From: Dromaius novaehollandiae | Taxonomy: Eukaryota; Chordata; Aves; Casuariiformes; Dromaiidae | Length of the DNA stretch: 64,000 nucleotides | Direction of reading: 5' to 3' | NCBI RefSeq assembly: GCF_036370855.1 | Contig: NC_088099.1 | Location: forward strand, 26,627,501 to 26,691,500 | In this document: positions 1 through 9,017 of the stretch, in pieces | Position numbering within the stretch: the stretch's first letter is position 1 | How the letters are laid out: each line of letters begins with the position of its first letter | Notes under the pieces: model-generated | Database searches by the model: none | The model's input: only the letters and a program-made list of their open reading frames with translations | Told to the model about the DNA's origin: nothing | Position numbers and translations under genes: made by a program

Positions 1-583
1 TTGCTGCTTTTTAAAATTCTAGACTTCTTGCAATTTTTCTCTGCCATCTTTCTCTGCCATTACTCTGGATGTTCTCATGATCACCTTGCAAACAGACTCA
101 CAATTTTTACATCTGTGCTTCCAAGCTGAGGAACTGCTAGAATTAATGCAACTGCTGGTGTATCCTCATCATGCCAGTGACTGAATGTTGGCACAGGTCT
201 TGGTCGGCTTGAGGAGATTGTATTATCCAGCCAACATCAGCTTTGAGTTACATCCACTTATTTCTGATTTGTGTGTGCATATGGAAAGATACATTTTATC
301 AAAACTATATACTGTAGAACAAACTTCAGTTCAAAAGGTAGGTTTGCTTTGTCAGTGACAAATTAAGGTGGCAGCTATGATAACAGCAGTTTACACACAT
401 TAATCTCAGAGAAGCCATTTCAGAAATCAGTTCCGTGGCATTAAACTAGAGAGGAAAATTCTCAAATTACCAAATACCTTATAAGTGAAGAATAAATAAT
501 AAACTAATTATTAAAATGATGTGCAATGTAATAATCATAGGTTCAATGACTACTACTAAATACTGGCATGCAGATAACCTTAC
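1..583 (-). other. Intron 3 of the calaxin-like gene (partial)
   Basis: AT-rich sequence between the exon 3 donor and the left edge. I searched for the next EF-hand exon and did not find it. No repeat or RNA gene is recognisable. Confidence 0.6.
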
Positions 584-688
584 ATTTAATCTTTTCTTCC
601 AATGTCCCCCGAAGAAATATCGATAAGCCTTCCACCCATTCCACCACACTGATGCAGCTGTCGTTGTCTTTATCAAAAGCACGGAACA
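584..688 (-). CDS. CLXN: Calaxin-like exon 3, EF-hand
   Basis: The exon is 105 nt, from an acceptor ending TTTCTCAG to a donor GTAAGG. It reads [18 protein letters not shown] and then [15 protein letters not shown], followed by one base of the next codon. The loop contains Asp at positions 1, 3 and 5 and Glu at 12, a canonical EF-hand. The next exon, expected to begin with a Tyr/Cys-Phe-Glu motif, is off the window. Confidence 0.88.
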
Positions 689-2551
689 CTGAGAAATGTA
701 TCAGATAAATTTTTAATCTATATAATAAGGAAACAAAGCAGTATTTTCTTGAATTCAGCAAAAATATGAGCACATTTTTGTCTGAAGCTATTTCTTCGCT
801 TTCATCAAAGTATGATTATCCTCCCTGGATCCTTCTAAGCCATAACAATGAAGCGGAGCCCACCCCTCAGTCTATTGATCTTCCACTCCATAGTCCAGCT
901 AGGATAAGCCATTTTATTTGATCTGCTGCTTTCCTGACTTATACAACTACAGGAAGTATGCTTTCATACGGGCATAAACCAAATAGCCTACGTTATGGCA
1001 TATTTGCATAAAATAGAAGATTTTAATTAGTAGGTTTTGTCTCAAAAAATCTTGGAGAAAGTAATCCTACAAATAATGCACATTTATTTCAAATATACCA
1101 AGAAAAACAACCTTCTGTCTTACATATGCCAAAGTCTTTTTTCCTCTTTAATAAGAAATGTAGCCTTGCAACTTCATTATCTTACGGCCTGTACATCTTA
1201 CATTAACTTACAGCCTGTAACATAGTAATTCAAATCCAAGATATAATGCAAAAACATCAGTTAACATCAATTACTAATTAACATTTTAGAATGTTAAAAT
1301 GTTAATTAAGTTGGCTACAGGAACACCTGTACATAGAAAGCTGAAATACTGTGCACACAGGAGCCAAACATTCCAGAACTGGAAAATAATAGGTTTGCCT
1401 TTGCAATCTTAAATCAGACCCCTTTATATGTAAGCATTACAATAACCTCTAAGGATGGGGCCATGTAACGTTTTCCAAGAGATACTTGACTTGCTGCATA
1501 AAATGGCATTCTCATTTAAATACATCCCCTGCTAGAAGAAAGGAGAAAGCTGAACCAAGTGGTGGCCCTTCTTGGCATGAGATTGAAAGGGATGGCAGGC
1601 TCATGCCTCCTCCATAACCTCCACTAGAGAGAAGACTTTACATCAGAGATTGTTTGTGCTTCTTCCACCGCACCTGCAAATGTGTGCATTTTTATGCATC
1701 TTTGAAGATAATATAAAGTGCTAATGCTGGATCACTATGCTTGTCTAGCTCTATGGTTTGACCAGTACCTTCAGTGCTGTTCACAGCACCTCTATTCCAG
1801 AAGCTAGTAACAGAACACCTTTCTAGGTCCTTCAAGCCTGGGGCAGAGCTATCGACGGGCAGCAATGACTAGACCTCCCTGTGGAATCACAGGAGAAAAA
1901 AAGGAAAGTGACACCATGCTGCCTTCTTCTGTCATGACACTGAGGATGGTTGGGATAAAAGCAGCCACATGACAGCACTACAGCTACCTCCCCTGCACTT
2001 CTCCCTCGTACAACAGTGTGAGCTATCCAAGATGCAGGGCAAATTATTCCATATAAAGAAAGATACCTTTTATTCAGCAGCACCCATGCCTAACTCTTCC
2101 TTTGCTGTACTGACACGGATGAGAGGACACTATTTTATCTAGGCACACTCGTCTACTGGCCTCCAAAAGCTTCCGGTTCTTCCCTCCAGTCAACAATGTA
2201 CCAATATTCCCTCCTCTATGGAGCATTTGGATACTGATTGCAAATTGTGCACTCCATCACTTTACTAACTAAATTCACACGTGCAACTGGGCAAAAACCT
2301 AGAGCTAATGTAGCAACTGCTCACATGTAACTTTTCTTCTGTTCTGTCAACTTTTTCTATAGCTATCAAAGACATTTTGTCAGTAATAAGGATCCAGTAT
2401 TCTTGCAGGAACAAAAAAACAGATAAGAGCTAGTATCAGATGACCTGGGAAGTTTCCGTAAGAAGTGTTTCAAAGACAACTGTTTGAAAATTGTTGCCCC
2501 CAAATTAAAAACCCCCCAAACTTTACAGTCCTTTAAACCTATAACCCTCAC
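689..2551 (-). other. Intron 2 of the calaxin-like gene
   Basis: A 1.86-kb intron. It holds a perfect AT-rich palindrome (1275-1308, listed separately) and otherwise nothing recognisable. The intron between exons 1 and 2 (2708-3006) is short and GC-rich because it overlaps the promoter CpG island. Confidence 0.7.
1275..1308. repeat. Perfect inverted repeat, 14-bp arms, 6-nt loop
   Basis: The left arm TAATTAACATTTTA (1275-1288) and right arm TAAAATGTTAATTA (1295-1308) are exact reverse complements around a 6-nt spacer. It lies inside intron 2 of the calaxin-like gene. It could form a hairpin in DNA or RNA, or be the remnant of a small inverted-repeat element. No target-site duplication was established. 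Confidence 0.85.
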
Positions 2552-2707
2552 CTCTGTCCATAATCATGTCATCCGTTATTCCAAACGTGCAGTGCAGAAT
2601 GTTTCTGAACATGTTACGATCTAAGCTAACTGCAGCAAATCGATCCCTCGACTCAGTCGCCAACGTGTGAAAGAGCTTGATGAGACATTCCACTTCCTTT
2701 TTATTAA
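2552..2707 (-). CDS. CLXN: Calaxin-like exon 2
   Basis: The exon is 156 nt, bounded by an acceptor ending CGGGCAG and a donor GTGAGG. It encodes the helical N-terminal region ending with FRNILHCTFGITDDMIMDR, the signature stretch of calaxin/EFCAB1. It enters and leaves in phase 1. The segment LATESRDRFAAVSLDRN is the least familiar part of the protein and would be the best place to separate orthologue from paralogue. Confidence 0.87.
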
Positions 2708-3006
2708 CTGCCCGAGCAAAACACAAGCAAAAAGATTTCACATCCAAAGTTGCGAAAAATAAATCACAGTAACAGGGAAGCCACAGGACCCTGCCACGAC
2801 ACACATTAACCGGTTTCTGGAGTTACAGAAGACCGATCTGCCCCCACCCCCGCACACCAGCTGCGCCTGAGGGGGCACAGCGGGACGGGTGGGGCTGAAC
2901 ACCCCCACAAAAGGGGGACGAGGCAAAGAGCAGCGGCACACACTGGGGGGCCGCCGGGGGCAGCGGCCGAGCGGCACCTCCCGCGCCTGCCGCCCCGCAC
3001 ACTCAC

Positions 3007-3064
3007 AGTGCTTGGCGGATCGGACCAGCGAGTCCGTCAGCTGCTGCAGCCTCTTTCTGCTCAT
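3007..3064 (-). CDS. CLXN: Calaxin-like exon 1 (coding part)
   Basis: It encodes MSRKRLQQLTDSLVRSAKH plus the first base of a Phe codon. The ATG at 3064-3062 sits in a good Kozak context (GCCGCCATGA). The donor is CACT|GTGAGT. Joining to exon 2 gives KHFNKKEVECL, which matches the family pattern at this boundary and supports both the start and the splice. Confidence 0.85.
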
Positions 3065-3121
3065 GGCGGCGGCCTCAACCGCCCGCCGCCGCGCGCGCCG
3101 CTACCGTGGCAACCGGTCGCC

Positions 3122-3155
3122 GGGGGGGGGGGGGGTGGGGCGGGGGCGGGCCAAT
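3122..3155 (-). promoter_or_regulatory. G-run, GC boxes and CCAAT box upstream of the calaxin-like gene
   Basis: A run of 14 G (3122-3135) is followed by GGGGCGGGGGCGGG-type GC boxes (3137-3150) and a CCAAT motif (3151-3155). They lie about 60-90 bp upstream of the ATG. These are classical Sp1/NF-Y-type elements for a TATA-less CpG promoter. The motifs are seen directly; their use is inferred. Confidence 0.5.
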
Positions 3156-3320
3156 GGCCGCCGGGCGCGCGGCGCCCCCCCTCCCCCCGCAGCGCGGAGG
3201 GGCTTCCGTTGCGGGGACGTTGTGTGGCGGCGGCGCGCCGGCGGCTCCCGCTCGATGACGGCCTGGCGTTGGGAGGCTGAGTAACAAGCATTCCGCGGAA
3301 ATTTCACCGGGCGACGGAGG

Positions 3321-4596
3321 ATACGAAGATGTTCAACTGAGCTAGTCTACAGACTAGCCTCCCCAGGGAACAGAATTACTATGGGAAAGGCATGACATCA
3401 AAACACAACGTACCGTCACCTGTCAGGAGCCCCACCTGGATGAACGCTTCTCGTCAGATGTTCCACACGCCGCCAGCAAGGACAGTGTGAATTTGTCGGT
3501 AAAGCTATATCTAAAAAGCTTTATGTTTCAGGGAGTTAAAAAATCCTCTGCTCACTCCTAATGAAACCAAAGCTGTTAATCATTGATCCGTTTCAAGACT
3601 GAGCCCAAAACCTCACAGCTATATAGGTAAAACCATGGCAAATACTTACCATAGGTAAAAGAATGAAAGTGGTATAAAGAAACTAATGGAACTTCAAACT
3701 TCTAAAAATTTTTCTGGAAAAAAAAGCTAAAAATTAAATACTACATAAAATACTATTTGTTCATCTGCTGTTGGTAGAGAGAAATCAGTTTAGCTATTTT
3801 TATACCCACATTGTTCATTTTCTGCTTTCTCCCATTGCTCAAACTTAAGACATTCATCTAGATGTCTTGTACCTTTTAAGTTTTTTTTCTACTTTATCAT
3901 GTACTGAGAAGTTTTATATTTATGATCCTTCTTGATGTTGGCCTGTTCTCTCTGCTTTCCTCCCCTAAGGATCCCATCCGAAAACATCAAAATCCCCACC
4001 ACACTAGTACAGATTTCTTTGCACAGAACTGGTGACCACAAATCAAATGGGAAACTAGCAAAGAGCTCTGCCTTTGCTTGCAACTAACATACCTTCTCAT
4101 ATACTCAGCATACACAAACCAAGAAAGCTGAAATGCTTTGATCAGACTTTACTCTTCCTTCAAGAAAAAAAAAAAAGATGCAAGAGGATTCACAATATAT
4201 TTGTTAATGTATTGAAAACTGAAATATTTCATTGGCAATATTAAAGAAGATTTGCTGTGAACTGACAAAGCCTGTACATCCCTTAAGTAACTATACCACT
4301 TCAAAAGTGTTACAACAGTATTTGACTAGACATTACACACATAGACAGGAACATATAGTTACATTTACACAATTAAAACTACATACCTGCTTATGCATTT
4401 GGAAGACTGGGGCACTCATTTCCATTTTTATTTCTTTCTGATGCAGGTAGTTGTATAGAAGTCAAATAAGGTATCACATAGAGTAGAGCATTTATCATAC
4501 AGTTCATTACTAGTTCCTTTTACCAAAACTGCAATACCACAACTTAGGAAAAAAACAACCCCCAAATCAAACCCCTACTGTTCACTGCAGTTTGCC
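3321..4596. other. Intergenic spacer between the calaxin-like promoter and the FAM133B 3' end
   Basis: About 1.3 kb of AT-rich sequence. No exon, repeat or RNA gene was recognised. The short open frames here show no protein similarity that I recognise. Confidence 0.5.
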
Positions 4597-6383
4597 TTTA
4601 TTTTAACCTCAATGATGCATCAGTCTCCAAAATCAGTAATATCAAGCCCAACTGTATAAAATATTTGATCAAAATAGTCTTAGAGGGACAGAAAGTCATT
4701 GCTGCAAGTCCATGTTTGTATTTTTCTAAGAACTTACTTGAAAAGTCAGTTTCACTGTAGAATGGCAATACTATCTATCTTTCTCACCCAATTTTTAGTT
4801 ATGGTTTGCAACTAATAATCAGTTAACTAAGGTCTTGAAATTCTTGGTAATAACATATTTGAAATATCCGTATGCAACAGAGGTAAGTTAAAAGTTAGCA
4901 CCTGTGCAGTGAAAAAGAGGTGGATCATTAGTACAATCTGTAATTTAGCACTCTGAATCAGAGCAGCTGTTAATGGCTAACACAGGAGGCCGAGCAATGA
5001 GTACTTCAGTGGAAGACATAATGAGAATTTCATGTAAAAACTAAAATCCAATGGTTGCTTGTGCTTTTATGTGTGCACAATTAATTTAAAAACTTTTTTT
5101 TTTAATTTCTAAAGGAACTTATTTAAAAGTAAAATAGTTTTATGATTTAGGTAAACATTCTGTAGCCCTCAAGTACAAAAATATAAATACAAACTGTTTA
5201 AACAGTATCTTTAATGAGATTCTGGCAGTATTTTTATATAACAAGACACATCACGTAACAGGTCTGCCACTGAACTTGCTTAGAGTAAAATCAGCTTCAA
5301 TATGAAGCTGTTAGATATCAAAACTCTGCTTTTTACATGCTAAATATCTTCAGCAAGTGTGCATTTAAACACGGCAATGAACTTTAAGAATAACTAAATA
5401 CATACATGAAACTCTGCATGTGGAACATAATTCATAAAACTGGTTACAGCGAATGATTACCTGTATTTTGTTAATTTAAAAATGGTACAAAACATGCAAA
5501 ACAATTCTAAAGATAAAGCAAAGAAATAAAGCAACCAGTGTTTGCCAGAAGTGTTCAATTAAACCAAATTACATTAATGAAATACGCATATTTACTAGCA
5601 CAGATCTATTTCAAAGAAGCAGAGGTAAAATCCTTAGTTTTTGAATGTCAGTTATGCTGCAAAATGTCATTGCTTTTGCTTAATGCAGAAGCACATGCTT
5701 AGAGGCCCAGAACTGCTTATTCAGAAAAAGTCTGCTGACAATAGCTGTGACCTCCCTAGAATCAGAGAGGCTGCATGGATTAAAAATAGCAGAGATTTGC
5801 AAGGATCAAAGGCAAAGGCACCCTATTCAGTTAGCCAAAATGGTAGCATTCCCTTTCCCACAAGCATAAAGATGGTAATGGGGCATATGCTAAACATTTC
5901 TACAAAGATAGCAATTTAAATGTCATCATTAAATTCCCATTTTGTAAATGCCAAAAGCAGGCATCAGCTTGTAATAGTTTACATACTATATTAACCTGAA
6001 AGACGAATTTGGGATTTTGTTTGTCCTGATTTACAAATTAAGACTATTACTAATTCTTTTTAAAACACTACTTTTAGTATCTAAAAAGTTGACTCTTATT
6101 TTCCAATATTTTACATCTTAGCTGGACTACCATCTCATATTGTTTCAAACATCTAACATTATTAACTGGAATTTTGTAAAAGTTGTACCCCATATATTAA
6201 GCAGCAGGCAACAACAATGGTCTTTCCAAGCCCAGCTGCATCTGGCTGGCTTCTGAAATATTAGGAATATTTCTAAAACACAGGAAAACTCATGCAGTTT
6301 GGTAAAGTTTGCCATCATTTCACAGTTTAAGTTTCCTTTAGTCATTGCACTTTTGTTGAAAGGATAGTCTTGCTTTTTTAATA
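4597..6383 (-). other. FAM133B: Candidate 3' UTR of FAM133B
   Basis: The stretch follows the FAM133B stop codon. AATAAA (minus strand) at 4597-4602 is one possible polyadenylation signal, which would give a 3' UTR of about 1.8 kb. Other signals may be used, and the true end cannot be read from sequence alone. Confidence 0.3.
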
Positions 6384-6470
6384 TTATTCTGAATCTGAAT
6401 TTGAACCAGCAATCTTCTTTTTCTTCTTTTTACCATGTTTCTTATGCTTCTTTCTCTTTTTTGTTTTATC
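6384..6470 (-). CDS. FAM133B: FAM133B exon 11 (last coding exon)
   Basis: The 87-nt coding part includes the TAA stop. It encodes DKTKKRKKHKKHGKKKKKK followed by IAGSNSDSE. The acceptor ends TCTTTTAAG. The lysine/histidine-rich cluster could serve as a nuclear localisation signal (inference). The terminal acidic SDSE matches the family's SPDSP-like end. Confidence 0.9.
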   Translation of the reverse strand, partial: DKTKKRKKHKKHGKKKKKKIAGSNSDSE

Positions 6471-8079
6471 CTTAAAAGAAAAAAAAGTTGAAATGAAGGT
6501 TATTGCGTGAGAAAACTGCCATCTATTAAATTCAGCTAATGAAAAATGAGAGCACTGAAAAAAATAGTCACACAGACGTTTCAAAAGAGACTTCTATAAA
6601 AGCCTACTGAGTTATACTAATACCAGAAAAAGACAATCCATATTTCATCCAGTAGTTTGTACTATTATGAACAGCTTTTCAATTTATCTCCATCACGGTC
6701 TGGCTACTTCATGCCTCTCATCATTACAACTATTTTGTTTCCTAATCTTTTACATGATTTCAATATTTTATAGATTTCTGGGTAAATAGTAAGAAAGTGC
6801 TTTGATAAGCAATGACATCTTATATATGTGGGAATGACTAGAATGTTTACAGTTTTAAAAATAAGTGCTTGTATTTACAGTGCAAAATTAAATAGTTCAA
6901 GTGCACTTGGTAGAACTGCCAGCACTTATGCCTTATTTAAAAGGAAACATCATCTCAATTTTATATCCAGATATACTCAAGTAAAGATGCTGGATTCATT
7001 CCTGAAGTTAATATTCTGAACACTGTGCTGTAGAAGCTGAGAGATACAATCTTGTATTTTGGCAAGCAGATCTTCAATTTGAATTCTTGAATACGTGTGA
7101 TGCAATGCAAACAAAAAACCTAGGTGTGTATGTATGTGTGTGTATCTCTCTCTGTCTCTCTCAAAAATACACACACGCAAGTCTTTTAAGGAAAAAAGAC
7201 AGTCACTAGAAATTTTATGGCAAACAGTTTACATGATTATGAAAAACCAAAAACTTAAGTTCCACATAAAGCATGTATGAAATATCACTGATATTCCTAC
7301 GCTTCTAGTTGTTGGATAACTGTTGTAAACCTTCCCTCTACACTAACTAATCTAGACAACTGAGGTGTCCAAGTTATGAATAGTGCTGCTGTGGGCTCTC
7401 TGACAGTCAGGGGAAAGGGAATGATACAAACATCTCCACCACTGGGTAATTCACATCTCAAAATGCTACACTCCTAACTGAAGGAACCTCAGGTAAACGT
7501 GATGGATCTGGGGCTCTGAAAAATCACTGCTGAACCTCCATCTCACTTTTATCAACAAAAAAATCAACAAAATAGAAGTAACAGGTTGCTAAAGGCTTTT
7601 TTGTTTGGCTGGGGAAGAATTATACTAGAATAGGCACTGGAGAGATTGTGGCCTAAGGCCCTTTTAATGCTCTAGTACAGGGGGATTACAAAAGAAGGAT
7701 TATATACAATGCTCTGACACAGAACAGCACTGCAGTCTGTGTGGCAAACAGCTACCCCACCAGATATTATATAGAATTAATAATTCTGTTTGGTTGATAC
7801 AGAGTAAAATATTTTGATTTCAGGCAATAAATGTTAAACTTCTATAAATCCCATCTCATATATATCTACTTAGGTAAAATAGGGACAAATTCTTCTTCTA
7901 ATTACACAACTGAAAAAGTGAGTTCAGGAAGTAAATGGAGAAATTATGAGTTTAGATTCGTGTTACAGTAGGCTTTTGCCATAAAACATTTGTATAACTG
8001 AAAAACGTGGAATTAGAAATTAACTAGATACAGTGTATTTATATCCTAAAACTACAGTAACAATAGGAAGGATACTTGC
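6471..8079 (-). other. FAM133B: FAM133B intron 10, apparent GC-AG intron
   Basis: The intron starts with GCAAGT (minus strand, 8079-8074) and ends with TTTTAAG. The donor matches the known GC-donor consensus GCAAGT. The interior holds a GT/CT simple repeat (7124-7162) and nothing else recognisable. Confidence 0.75.
7124..7162. repeat. (TG)n/(TC)n compound microsatellite
   Basis: TGTGTATG units run into TCTCTCTGTCTCTC. It lies in FAM133B intron 10. Confidence 0.85.
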
Positions 8080-8127
8080 TGTTGCTTTCTCTTTTTCCTC
8101 ATTGTTTTTCTTCTTTTTCACTTGCAC
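8080..8127 (-). CDS. FAM133B: FAM133B exon 10 (48 nt), with GC donor
   Basis: Sixteen codons, VQVKKKKNNEEKEKAT. To stay in frame with exon 11 and match the family junction (EKAT followed by D/E-K-T-K-K), the exon must end at ACA|GCAAGTATCC, a GC donor. A GT four bases away (positions 8076-8075) would leave phase 1 and create an immediate stop at the exon 11 junction. The acceptor of this exon ends TTTTAG. Confidence 0.82.
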
Positions 8128-8921
8128 CTAAAAAAAATTAAGTAAGATTTAATGGGATAGCAGGTTTGGAAATGCTATTTTAAGTAAAAGTTCAAGCATT
8201 TGCTGTGTATAAAGGCGTGATAGCACAACAGAGGTAGAAGAACGGGCTGAACAATAATGCATGAAGAAACAGTTGTTATCTATATTATTTTCTAGAACAA
8301 GCATTACCCTATAAACATGCAATTTGGGAATGTTCTCTGCTTTTAATATACAGCAGAGCAAGAAATCAGCAGAGAGATATAACTAAAATTACTAAGCTAA
8401 TAACATGATAAAAATTCATAATGAAAAATCCAGCATTGTCTGACATTTTGTAATCCTACAGGAGTAAAAGACTTCAAAGTAGCTAAACAAGGGTGAGAAT
8501 AAGATTATTATGGCCAATTTTTTTTAATCCAATGAAAAAGGCAGCCAATAATTTTAACAATCCTAAAATCTGCCTGGCTATGCACAAACATCAAAGCGAA
8601 ATCCTGTGAAGTGTACCCCATCAAGCAGTTGGCATGAAGTCACTGAATCCTAAAATATCTGTAGATAGTTGAAAATTTTCAAGAAAGAAATATAATTCAG
8701 AATAAGCTGTGGGTGTTAAGAGTTGTACTAAACAATTCTTACTATAAGTTTTTATTAAAGAGAAAAATATGAACATCTCTGAATGTGTTGCACCCTCAAA
8801 GGTAACTTGTTGAGAGCAAAAGCAGTTCCAGCAATGTATTAATCTAAGCTAGTTTCGTTCGCTCAGGTGCATCAGTAAGCTAAAAGCATTATAACATCTG
8901 AAACTGAGGTTTCCTACTGAC

Positions 8922-9017
8922 CTGCTCTGTTTGATCTGATTCTGATAAGGATTCTGATGATAAAGGTCCATCACCACGATCAGCTTTCTTCCTTTTCCTG
9001 TGATGATTTTTGCCATC
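8922..9017 (-). CDS. FAM133B: FAM133B exon 9 (96 nt)
   Basis: It encodes DGKNHHRKRKKADRGDGPLS and then SESLSESDQTEQ. The PLSSESLSESD block is a FAM133 family signature. The acceptor ends TGTGTAG and the donor is GTCAGT. Phase 0 at both ends. Confidence 0.9.

Larger units (their letters stand above)
584..3064 (-). other. CLXN: Calaxin/EFCAB1-like EF-hand gene, 5' half (gene span within window)
   Basis: Three exons read leftwards splice into an open frame of 106 codons plus one base that resembles the N-terminal half of calaxin (EFCAB1/CLXN). Family members are about 210 residues, so the rest lies beyond the left edge; I saw no fourth exon in positions 1-583. Calaxin is a neuronal-calcium-sensor-type EF-hand protein that binds outer-arm dynein in motile cilia and sperm flagella (family knowledge). 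Recognisable blocks are RNILHCTFGITDDMIMDR in exon 2 and an EF-hand loop, [12 protein letters not shown], in exon 3. That loop has acids at positions 1, 3, 5 and 12, so calcium binding looks intact. All junctions are GT-AG and phase 1. The gene starts in a CpG island and is followed upstream, in the same orientation, by FAM133B. Whether it is the one-to-one orthologue of human CLXN or a paralogue is open, because CLXN is not next to FAM133B/CDK6 in human. Confidence 0.82.
2800..3320. promoter_or_regulatory. CpG island over the start of the calaxin-like gene
   Basis: An abrupt rise in G+C and CpG frequency spans exon 1, the start of intron 1 and about 250 bp upstream. Both flanks are AT-rich. 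Open frames on both strands here follow from GC-rich sequence, not from separate genes. The limits are by eye. Confidence 0.8.

Noticed and set aside
2889-3307. Plus- and minus-strand open frames of 66-131 codons near the calaxin-like start
   Set aside because: CpG-island composition. The real coding exon is only 58 nt in the minus frame starting at 3064.
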